Positions 25,756 through 32,669 of a stretch of DNA of 56,630 nt are shown in pieces. The translations under genes were made by a program, and so were the position numbers. Numbering within the stretch: the first letter of the stretch is position 1; every line of letters starts with the position of its first letter. The notes below the pieces were generated by a model, which saw only the letters and a list, made by a program, of their open reading frames with translations, ran no database searches and was not told where the DNA came from. The stretch lies in contig JADGRC010000168.1 of assembly GCA_017881245.1 (NCBI GenBank), forward strand, positions 1 to 56,630, given 5' to 3'. Source of the stretch: Pseudomonadota bacterium. GTDB taxonomy: Bacteria > Myxococcota_A > Polyangia > Fen-1088.

Positions 25756-25844
25756 CACTACCCACCGGTATCGATCATCATGGAGCCGGTTGGCCATCGA
25801 TCCGGGATAGGTCGCCGCCACATGTGACGATACTGTCATCGTGA

Positions 25845-26048
25845 GCGGAGTGCTTTCAAGTCCGCAATGGAAACAGTGCTGCCAGGACAGGCTGGTCTGA
25901 AGCGGCCGGGGTCACGGGCGGCATTTGGCTCGTGGTCGACGGTCGAGGCACATGCGACGCGCCGACGGGCGGACGCTGCCTGCACGTCCACGACCCCAAT
26001 ACCCAGGGGTGGATCGCGATCGCGGCGGGAGGGGCTGCGTCTTCTTGA
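25845..26048 (+). pseudogene. C-terminal remnant of a myxobacterial Cys-containing membrane module
   Basis: An open stretch with no start codon between stops at 25842 and 26046 reads WSEAAGVTGGIWLVVDG then TCDAPTGGRCLHVHDPNTQGW and IAIAAGG. This resembles the tail of Myxococcota kinase-, PEGA- or TPR-type proteins, where two helices flank a short loop with paired Cys and a CDAP...GGRC...YDT pattern. Only the end is left. It might belong to the same kinase whose N-terminus remains at 23619-24007, but that cannot be shown. Confidence 0.5.
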
Positions 26049-26073
26049 TTCCCTTGCAGATGGCGGGGCTGTG

Positions 26074-26118
26074 CTGCCACCCGAAACGGCGTTCGTTCAA
26101 TCAATTTGCGTGTACGGC
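26074..26118. repeat. 45-bp direct repeat, copy 2
   Basis: Second copy of the repeat at 24026-24070, same orientation, two substitutions (G for A at 26091, T for A at 26113). It begins 25 bases after the stop of the decayed Cys-module fragment and ends 62 bases before the nucleotidyltransferase start. The sequence outside the 45 bases is not shared. Confidence 0.88.
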
Positions 26119-26180
26119 AGGGCGCGGGTGACGTCGAGCCCTCATCCCCCGTGCTTGACCGAACGGCCGTCCGGGCCAAA

Positions 26181-26651
26181 ATGCCTTCGTCGATGCTCGA
26201 TCTTTTTGAAGAACTGAAGGCAGTCATCGCAAGTCTTGACAAGGACGGCGTTCCGTATGCGCTGTGTGGTGGGTTGGCGATGGCGGTGCATGGCTATCCG
26301 CGGGCGACGGTAGACATCGATATCGTCGTTCTGGCGAACGATCTTGGACGCGTCGAATCGGCGGCGCGAGCACTGGGGTTCACCATCCCCGCGGCGCCAA
26401 TGACATTTCGCGGGGGCGCCGTCGAAATACGCCGCCTGACCAAGATACACACATCAGGCCAGGTCCTGTCGCTGGACATGCTCCTGGTGACGCCAGCGAT
26501 TGAAGGGGCGTGGAACACGCGGCAAGCGATGACCTGGGCCTTCGGCAACATCTCGGTCGTTTCCCCCGAAGGCCTGATCGCGCTGAAATTGTTGCGGGGA
26601 AGCGGACGCGACCAGGACGACATCAAGCAGCTTCGGGGTGAAATCGAATGA
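26181..26651 (+). CDS. AbiEii-like / DUF6036-type nucleotidyltransferase
   Basis: A 156-residue protein from ATG 26181; ATG 26193 (MLDLFEEL) is equally possible, as neither has a ribosome site, and the frame is open upstream through the 45-bp repeat. YALCGGLAMAVHGYPRATVDIDIVV is a polymerase-beta-type nucleotidyltransferase core with GG, a spacer and the two metal-binding Asp (DIDIVV). LDMLLVTPAIEGAW provides a third acidic position, and SVVSPEGLIALKLLRGSGRDQDDIKQL the C-terminal helix of AbiEii/DUF6036-like proteins. Family members act as toxins in type IV toxin-antitoxin or abortive infection modules, or as aminoglycoside-type transferases. A 47-residue gene overlaps its stop by four bases. 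No AbiEi-like antitoxin precedes it. Confidence 0.82.
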   Translation: MPSSMLDLFEELKAVIASLDKDGVPYALCGGLAMAVHGYPRATVDIDIVVLANDLGRVESAARALGFTIPAAPMTFRGGAVEIRRLTKIHTSGQVLSLDMLLVTPAIEGAWNTRQAMTWAFGNISVVSPEGLIALKLLRGSGRDQDDIKQLRGEIE

Positions 26652-26791
26652 TCGTCGACATGTCCCCCAAAGCGATCACCGAACGGCTGCGGTTGGCGTC
26701 GCAGCTCGCGGCGCTGTGTCTCGCGCTTGGGAAGGCGCGGATGGCCGCAACGACCTCCAATACCGATCCGCAAGCAAGGCCAGGCAAGTGA
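26648..26791 (+). CDS. 47-residue partner protein of the nucleotidyltransferase
   Basis: ATG 26648 overlaps the nucleotidyltransferase stop (ATGA). The product begins MIVDMSPKAITERLRLASQL and continues LAALCLALGKARM, a single amphipathic helix pair, then a polar tail. Short genes beginning DMSPEA-like and LRLASQL-like commonly follow this type of nucleotidyltransferase in Myxococcota and cyanobacteria (recalled pattern, not searched). It may be the antitoxin or a helper, which is inference. The coupled start and coding-like composition support a real gene despite its size. Confidence 0.65.
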   Translation: MIVDMSPKAITERLRLASQLAALCLALGKARMAATTSNTDPQARPGK

Positions 26792-27150
26792 CTTGATCTC
26801 GAGCGTGTCTATGGTCTTGGACCTGACGGCGTAAAGGATCCCGGTCGGGTCGGCCTGAAGACCGCGATCGGCGCGGGCGGTCGAGATCGAACCCCAGCTT
26901 GGTCTGTCTCACGGTGTTGTCCCTTTCGCGTAGTCTTTCCGCTCCTGGTGGGAACGGGGACTTGGGGGAAAGGAGGGCGAGCGAGCGGCGCCAGACAGCA
27001 CTGTTCGCTCGCCCTCTGGGTGGGGTCTGCATCCCATCGCTCTCATCCATCGCGCGCGTCAGGGCATTGGAATTCGCGCGAATGCGCCCGCGTCCACGTC
27101 GCAGCGGCTCTACATGGCTGAACCATCACTCACACAATCGGAGACAAGTC
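26792..27150. other. 359-base intergenic region before the lipoprotein gene
   Basis: No intact gene. On the minus strand, around 26795-26900, one frame reads LQADPTGILYAV then SKTIDTLEIK, which looks like old coding sequence, but I cannot name it and it has no start or clear end. The GGAGAC ribosome site of the next gene lies at its right end, near 27140. Confidence 0.45.
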
Positions 27151-27735
27151 ATGATACCTTCGCGCACTTCCGTTCTATTGCTCGTCGCTTCCGCGTTCGC
27201 GATCTTCGCGCTCGTCTCGTTTGCGGGTTGTGCGAGCACGACACCACTCGCGGGGTTGCACGCGTCCGCGGACGGTCGTGAACTTCGCCCGACGGCGCTT
27301 CTGACCAGGCGGGATCATCCGCAGGTTCTGCTCGCGGGACCGGCCCACCTATTTCACGTGGACCTGGACGGCGATGCGCCCGTCACCCTTTATCAAGTGG
27401 CGCGTCTGCGCGACACGGCGGCGGACTGCGACGACGGCTCTTCTCGGGTGTGGTCGAGGGCCCTGCGCGACCGGGGGACGAACCGCCTCAATCTCGATAT
27501 CCCGGCCGGAGAAGTGGTCTGCGCGGCGGTCGGCAACGCGGCGAGATCCGCGATTGGCGGTCGCTCCGTGAGTGTTTCGTGGCACGCGCAACAATGTCGA
27601 CAGAAGGCGCCACCGCCCAACTGGCCGTCGGCGACGAACCACTTCGTTGAGCGGACCGGCCTCGCCTTCGGGCAACTCCGTGGGGGTCTAGCAGGGGGCC
27701 TTCCCAGGCCCCCTGCGGCGGCGAAGCCGCTCTAG
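27151..27735 (+). CDS. Hypothetical lipoprotein
   Basis: A 194-residue lipoprotein of unrecognised family. GGAGAC ten bases before ATG 27151 selects this start although the frame is open 250 bases further upstream. The signal peptide (TSVLLLVASAFAIFALVSFAGC) ends in a clear lipobox. The mature part has about 120 residues of beta-like sequence around DGDAPVTLYQVARL, two Cys-containing segments and a His/Gln/Pro-rich stretch, and it ends in a low-complexity Gly/Pro/Ala tail that is really the coding side of a GC-rich hairpin. The tail hints that the original stop was lost and the frame now runs into the terminator (inference). Confidence 0.62.
   Translation: MIPSRTSVLLLVASAFAIFALVSFAGCASTTPLAGLHASADGRELRPTALLTRRDHPQVLLAGPAHLFHVDLDGDAPVTLYQVARLRDTAADCDDGSSRVWSRALRDRGTNRLNLDIPAGEVVCAAVGNAARSAIGGRSVSVSWHAQQCRQKAPPPNWPSATNHFVERTGLAFGQLRGGLAGGLPRPPAAAKPL
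27691..27716. terminator. Strong GC hairpin between convergent genes
   Basis: GCAGGGGGCC and GGCCCCCTGC form a perfect 10-bp stem with loop TTCCCA. It lies inside the last codons of the lipoprotein gene and 16 bases beyond the korB stop on the other strand. No T-run follows, so it would act as a bidirectional pause or Rho-assisted terminator. Confidence 0.55.
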
Positions 27736-28787
27736 CGAAACGCTTCTTGAAGCGTATCCAGCGTGGCGCTGCCGGGGCACAACTTCTCGAACGGCACGCG
27801 CGACAGGGGAACGTCGACGGTCCCACCAAGCTCGTGCATTTCGATGCCCTTCGTATCCAAGAACAGGAGGCCGGTCGGGACCTCGCCTCGGGCCTGGATC
27901 TCGCGCAACTGGCTCAACACCGCTTGACGATTGGCATGGTCGTAGTCGCGCGAGACCTTGCTGAGCTTCACCACGCTGCCGTCGTGCAGCGTGACGCTGG
28001 TCGTGGTGCCCTCGGGATAGGTCGCCGTGATTTCGGTCGCCGGAGGCACGAAGTCGGCGCTCAGGACCTGCATCAGGTGTTTCCGGGTGTACAAGTAACT
28101 CTTGGTCGAACCTTCGTGGTCGTTGAACGTCACGCACGGCGAGATGACGTCGATGATGGCAAAGCCTTTGTGCGCGAGGCCCGCCTTCACGAGCGGTATC
28201 AGCTGCTCCTTGTCGCCCGAGAAGCTGCGCGCCACGAACGTCGCGCCCAGGCTCAACGCCAGTACCACGGGATCGATCGGGCTTTGCCGATTGGCTTCGC
28301 CCTTCTTGCTTTTGGTTCCGATGTCGGCCGACGCCGAGAACTGACCCTTGGTCAGGCCGTACACGCCGTTGTTTTCGATCAGGTACAGCATGTTCACGTT
28401 GCGGCGGATGGCATGGGACAGGTGCCCAAGGCCAATCGACAATGAATCGCCATCGCCCGAGATCCCGATGTACGTCAGATCCTTGTTGGCCGCGTTCGCG
28501 CCGGTGGCGATCGGCGGCATGCGGCCATGCGCGGAGTTGAATCCGTGGGCGCCAGCGACGAAGTAGGTCGGGGTCTTCGACGAGCAGCCAATGCCGCTCA
28601 GCTTGGCGATCATGTGCGGTGGGGTGTCCATCTCCCAGAACGCGCGCACGATGGCGGCCGTGATGGAATCGTGGCCGCAACCGGCGCACAGCGTCGACAT
28701 CGATCCCTCGTAGTCGCGCAGCGTGAGCCCGATCTTGTTCGGGTGGGAGTTGGGGTGAAGGACCGTCGGTTTCTTGATCGATGCCAT
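27732..28787 (-). CDS. korB: 2-oxoacid:ferredoxin oxidoreductase, beta subunit
   Basis: A 351-residue TPP-binding subunit. STLCAGCGHDSITAAIVRAFWE holds the Cys of the Fe-S site near residue 34-37, ISGDGDSLSIGLGHLSHAIRRNVNMLYLIENNGVYGLTKGQ is the TPP/Mg motif with GDGD and NNxxYG, and PCVTFNDHEG is diagnostic of the 2-oxoglutarate/2-oxoacid Kor group. It works with the alpha-gamma subunit encoded just upstream (four bases between genes) to decarboxylate a 2-oxoacid oxidatively to acyl-CoA while reducing ferredoxin. 2-Oxoglutarate is the usual substrate of this type, but pyruvate or a branched-chain oxoacid cannot be excluded. It is the last gene of the three-gene operon. Confidence 0.93.
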   Translation of the reverse strand: MASIKKPTVLHPNSHPNKIGLTLRDYEGSMSTLCAGCGHDSITAAIVRAFWEMDTPPHMIAKLSGIGCSSKTPTYFVAGAHGFNSAHGRMPPIATGANAANKDLTYIGISGDGDSLSIGLGHLSHAIRRNVNMLYLIENNGVYGLTKGQFSASADIGTKSKKGEANRQSPIDPVVLALSLGATFVARSFSGDKEQLIPLVKAGLAHKGFAIIDVISPCVTFNDHEGSTKSYLYTRKHLMQVLSADFVPPATEITATYPEGTTTSVTLHDGSVVKLSKVSRDYDHANRQAVLSQLREIQARGEVPTGLLFLDTKGIEMHELGGTVDVPLSRVPFEKLCPGSATLDTLQEAFR

Positions 28788-28791
28788 GGCC

Positions 28792-30624
28792 CTACGACTC
28801 CATCGTTTTCGTGCCCATCGCCTTCGTGATCGCGTCGACCACGTGACGGCTGCTCAATGGAAACCCGCCGTAAACCAGGACGGACTTCAACTTGTCCTTG
28901 CTGACGTTCGTCTCAAGGATCAGCAACGATTTCAGCTGCGCGTCGCGGTTCTGTTCTATGACGAAGATGCGCTCATGGGCGGCAAGGAAGTCCTCGACCT
29001 CCCGTCCGAACGGAAACGCGCGCACGCGCAAGTAGTCAGTCGCAATTCCCGCGTCGTCGAGGGTATCCATGCCCTCGCGCACGGCCGGATCGCAGCCCCC
29101 GAGGGACACGATTCCCACCTTCGCGCCGGGCGTGCGACCATGGGGGCCGCGAACAATCGCGGGGGGCACGGCGCGGGCGGCCGCCTGGTGCTTGCGCAGT
29201 AGGCGATCCATCACCTCTTGGTATTCGTCGGGGATCTCGGTGTAGTGGCCGAGCTTGTTGTGACCAGAGCCGCGCGTGAAAAACGATCCCTTCGCGCTGA
29301 CGCCCGGCAGGGTTCGTGCCGCGACCTGGTCCTCGTTCTCGGGCGAGTAGCGGAAGTACTTCCCCAGGGCCTCGAGTTGCGCGGCATCGAGCACCCGCCC
29401 ACGATCGGGGCGATACGCGTCGTCCCATTTCAGCCGAGGACAGACCCAGTCGTTCATGCCGATGTCGAGGTCCGACAGGATGAACACCGGCGTCTGGAAG
29501 CGCTCAGCCAAATCGAACGCCTGCACGGCCGCCGTGAAGCATTCGTCGGGGCTGGCTGGGAATAAGAGGATGTGCTTCGTGTCGCCGTGCGAGGCGTACG
29601 CGCAGGCCAACAGATCACCCTGCTGCGTGCGGGTCGGCATGCCCGTCGAAGGTCCCGTGCGCTGGATGTCGGCTATGACCGCCGGTATCTCGGCGTAGTA
29701 GGCAAGGCCAATCAACTCGCCCATCAGTGAAATGCCCGGGCCGGAGGTCGATGTGAAGGCGCGAGCGCCGTTCCAAGCGGCGCCGATCACCATGCCGATG
29801 GCGGCCAACTCGTCCTCTGCCTGCAGGATGCAGTAGTTGTTCTTGCCGGTCTCGGGATCCTTTCGGTACCTCTTACAGAATTGACTGAAGGCATCCATCA
29901 CCGACGTGGACGGCGTGATGGGATACCAGGCGGCCACCGTCGCGCCCGCGTAGACGCAACCAAGCGCCAGCGCGGTGTTGCCGTCGATCAAAATACGATC
30001 GTCCGTCGAATGCATTTTTTCGAGGCGAATCGGCAGCGGACAGTCGAGGTTGTCCCGGGCGTAGTCGAACCCCGCCTTCAGCGCCCGATGGTTCGATTCC
30101 ATCAGCGCCTTTTTCTTCGAGAACTTCTCCTCCAGCATCTGGTCGATGATCGCCGTGTCGATGTCCAACAGCGCCATCAGCGCGCCCAGATATGCGATGT
30201 TCTTCATCAGGATGCGCTCGCGCGATTCCTTGAAGATTTCGTTGCACATCTTGGCGAGCGGGACACCCAGGAATGTAACGTCCGGCCGCAGGAGCTTCTC
30301 GTCGAGTGGCCAGGTCGAATCGTAAAGCAGGTACCCGCCCGAACGGACCTCCTTGACGTCGCGCGCGTAGGTTTCGGCGTTCATCGCGATGACCAAGTCG
30401 TAGTCGAGCGCGCGCGACGTGTGGCCGCTCTTATTGACCCGCACCTCGTACCAGGTCGGCAGTCCTTGGATGTTTGACGGGAACAGGTTCTTCCCCGATA
30501 CGGGAATGCCCATGCGGAAAATCGCCTGCATCAACAGGCCGTTCGCGCTTGCGGATCCGGTTCCGTTGACGTTCGCGATCTTCAGCGCGAAGTCGTTGGT
30601 CCTAACCAGTCTTTCTTGATGCAC
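28792..30624 (-). CDS. korA: 2-oxoacid:ferredoxin oxidoreductase, fused gamma-alpha subunit
   Basis: A 610-residue subunit in which the gamma domain (residues 1-185: NDFALKIANVNGTGSASANGLL, FPSNIQGLPTWYEVRVNKSGHTSR) is followed by the pyrimidine-binding alpha part (from GNTALALGCVYAGATVAAWYPITPSTSVMDAF, then EDELAAIGMVIGAAWNGARAFTSTSGPGISLM) and a C-terminal transketolase-like domain (VGIVSLGGCDPAVRE). This is the KorA order. Translation starts at a GTG that overlaps the end of the FAD/Fe-S gene by 23 bases. It pairs with KorB. In this group the electron acceptor is ferredoxin or, given the neighbour, a dedicated flavoprotein. Confidence 0.93.
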   Translation of the reverse strand: MHQERLVRTNDFALKIANVNGTGSASANGLLMQAIFRMGIPVSGKNLFPSNIQGLPTWYEVRVNKSGHTSRALDYDLVIAMNAETYARDVKEVRSGGYLLYDSTWPLDEKLLRPDVTFLGVPLAKMCNEIFKESRERILMKNIAYLGALMALLDIDTAIIDQMLEEKFSKKKALMESNHRALKAGFDYARDNLDCPLPIRLEKMHSTDDRILIDGNTALALGCVYAGATVAAWYPITPSTSVMDAFSQFCKRYRKDPETGKNNYCILQAEDELAAIGMVIGAAWNGARAFTSTSGPGISLMGELIGLAYYAEIPAVIADIQRTGPSTGMPTRTQQGDLLACAYASHGDTKHILLFPASPDECFTAAVQAFDLAERFQTPVFILSDLDIGMNDWVCPRLKWDDAYRPDRGRVLDAAQLEALGKYFRYSPENEDQVAARTLPGVSAKGSFFTRGSGHNKLGHYTEIPDEYQEVMDRLLRKHQAAARAVPPAIVRGPHGRTPGAKVGIVSLGGCDPAVREGMDTLDDAGIATDYLRVRAFPFGREVEDFLAAHERIFVIEQNRDAQLKSLLILETNVSKDKLKSVLVYGGFPLSSRHVVDAITKAMGTKTMES

Positions 30625-32395
30625 CGTTTTGCCCCGCGTGAGGAAGGATCAGCTCGAATTTTTCCATGTCCCATGCCGCCGTCGGACAGCGCTCGGCGCA
30701 CAGGCCGCAATGGACACACACGTCTTCGTCCTTGACCATGACCCGCCCCGTCTGGGGCAACGCTCCCGATACGAACAGCGCTTGCTCCGTGTTCTTGGCG
30801 GGCACCGTCAGGCGCGAACGCAGCTCTGCCTCATCGCCATTCGAGGTGATGGTCAGGCACTGCAGCGGGCAGATGTCGATGCACGCGTCGCATTCGATAC
30901 ACAGCTTGTCCTTGAACGACGTTTCGATGTCGCAGTTCAGACAGCGCTGGACCTCGCGTACGGTCTGGTCGACGTCGAACCCCATCTCGACTTCCAAGCT
31001 GAGCTTGCTGAATCGCTCGCGCAGATCGACGTGCTTCATCTTCGCGCGGTGCGCGGCGTTGTAGTCGTTGCTGTAGCTCCACTCGTACATGCCCATCTTT
31101 TGCGTGATGAGATTCATGCCCGGCGCCGGGCGGTCGGTCACGGGTGTGCCCTGGCAGTGGTTGTGAATCGAGATCGCCGCCTCGTGTGCGTGTGCCACCG
31201 CCCAGATGATGTTCTTCGGTCCCCAGGCCGCGTCGCCACCGAAGAAGACCCCCGGAATGGAGGACTGGAACGTCACCTTGTCGACGACGGGCATTCCCGA
31301 CTTGTCGAATTCCATGCCGGTGTCGCGTTCGATCCACGGGAACGCGTTTTCCTGTCCGATCGCGACGATGACGTCGTCGGCCGGGATGAATACCGTCTCC
31401 ACCACCTTGGACGTCGCGCGGCCCTTGGCGTCCTCACTCCATTCCAGTCGTTCGAACTCCATCCCGCGCAGCTTTCCGTCCTCCACGACGAATCGCTTGG
31501 GGGAATGGTTGACCACGATCTCGATCAATTCTTCCTCGGCGTCTTCCAGCTCCCAGGGCGACGCCTTGAAGAACTGGCGCGGGCGGCGGGCGATGACTTT
31601 AATCTCCTTGCCACCCAGGCGCCGCGACGTCCGGCAGCAGTCCATCGCCGTGTTACCGACGCCGATGATCAACACGCGCTCGCCGATCGACTTAATGTGC
31701 TCGAAGGCGACGCTCTCCAGCCATTCGATGCCGATATGGACACGGTCGGCGGCCTCTTTTCGGCCCGGCAGCTCCAGGTCCTTGCCGCGCGGAGCACCGG
31801 TGCCGACAAACACCGCGTCGAATTCGCCTTTCAGTAGGCCCTTCAGGCTGGAGACGGGCGTGTTGTAGCGGATGTCCACGCCCATGTTCAGGATCATGTC
31901 GACTTCCTCGTTCAACACCTTTTCGGGAAGGCGGAACGAGGGCACGTTGGTGCGCATCAAGCCGCCCGCGCGGGCGCTCTTCTCGAACATGACGACTTCG
32001 TAGCCGAGCGGAGCCAGATCGTTTGCCACCGCCAGGGATGCGGGGCCGGCGCCGATGCACGCGACGCGTTTGCCGTTCTTCTTTTGCGGCGCCTTCGGCA
32101 GTTGGTCGGTGATGTCGTCACGCAGGTCGGCCGCCACGCGCTTCAGCCGACAAATCGCGACGGGCTCGCCGTCGACTCGTGTGCGGCGACAGGCCGGCTC
32201 ACACGGTCGATCGCATGTTCGGCCCAGGATTCCGGGGAAGACGTTGGATTGCCGGTTTACCAGGTACGCGTCCGAATAGCGGCCCTGCGCGATGAGGCGG
32301 ATGTACTCGGGCACGTTGGTGTGCGCGGGACATCCCCACTGGCAATCCACGACCTTGTGAAAGTAGGACGGATCTCGGGTGTCTGTCGGTTTCAC
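30602..32395 (-). CDS. GltD-like FAD/NAD(P) oxidoreductase with C-terminal 2x[4Fe-4S]
   Basis: A 597-residue cytoplasmic flavoprotein, first gene of the kor operon. Residues 15-95 form the Cys-rich N-terminal Fe-S domain of glutamate-synthase small subunit relatives (CQWGCPAHTNVPEYI, GRTCDRPCEPAC), followed by FAD-binding CIGAGPASLAVANDL near 110, NAD(P)-binding IIGVGNTAMDCCRT near 245 and GVFFGGDAAWGPKNIIWAVAHAH near 395. The tail carries a ferredoxin pair, CIECDACIDICPLQC (about 512) and CVHCGLCAERCP (about 563). It very probably passes electrons between ferredoxin or KorAB and NAD(P), possibly with bifurcation (inference). Transcription of all three genes runs leftward from a promoter in 32396-32669. 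Confidence 0.92.
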   Translation of the reverse strand: MKPTDTRDPSYFHKVVDCQWGCPAHTNVPEYIRLIAQGRYSDAYLVNRQSNVFPGILGRTCDRPCEPACRRTRVDGEPVAICRLKRVAADLRDDITDQLPKAPQKKNGKRVACIGAGPASLAVANDLAPLGYEVVMFEKSARAGGLMRTNVPSFRLPEKVLNEEVDMILNMGVDIRYNTPVSSLKGLLKGEFDAVFVGTGAPRGKDLELPGRKEAADRVHIGIEWLESVAFEHIKSIGERVLIIGVGNTAMDCCRTSRRLGGKEIKVIARRPRQFFKASPWELEDAEEELIEIVVNHSPKRFVVEDGKLRGMEFERLEWSEDAKGRATSKVVETVFIPADDVIVAIGQENAFPWIERDTGMEFDKSGMPVVDKVTFQSSIPGVFFGGDAAWGPKNIIWAVAHAHEAAISIHNHCQGTPVTDRPAPGMNLITQKMGMYEWSYSNDYNAAHRAKMKHVDLRERFSKLSLEVEMGFDVDQTVREVQRCLNCDIETSFKDKLCIECDACIDICPLQCLTITSNGDEAELRSRLTVPAKNTEQALFVSGALPQTGRVMVKDEDVCVHCGLCAERCPTAAWDMEKFELILPHAGQNGASRKTG

Positions 32396-32669
32396 TGGGG
32401 GCTCAGGCGTCGAGATACACCAAAACGGGGAAAGGCTCTAGTCCATCCGCACTGATAGGAAGTCCGGCTCCGCGGCGGCCCCTATGTTGCTGTTGGCATA
32501 GTGTGAGGACTGGCGGATCGGGTGGCGTTCAGCCCCACGATTTTTCCGTCTGCGGCGAGCCGTCAGCGGGCTCCAAGCATCGGTCGAATCTGGCACAATT
32601 CCGGGCTCTTTGGAACTATCGCGGGGCATTGACGTGCAGTGAGGAGCACACGAGTGACGCGCCGCTTTG

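Noticed and set aside
27691-27716. Reading the GC hairpin as part of a tRNA or small RNA
   Set aside because: A single 10-bp stem with a 6-base loop and no further structure; it fits a terminator between convergent genes.
30629-31837. A 402-codon plus-strand frame opposite the GltD-like gene
   Set aside because: Antisense of a motif-rich flavoprotein gene; no recognisable domain or ribosome site.
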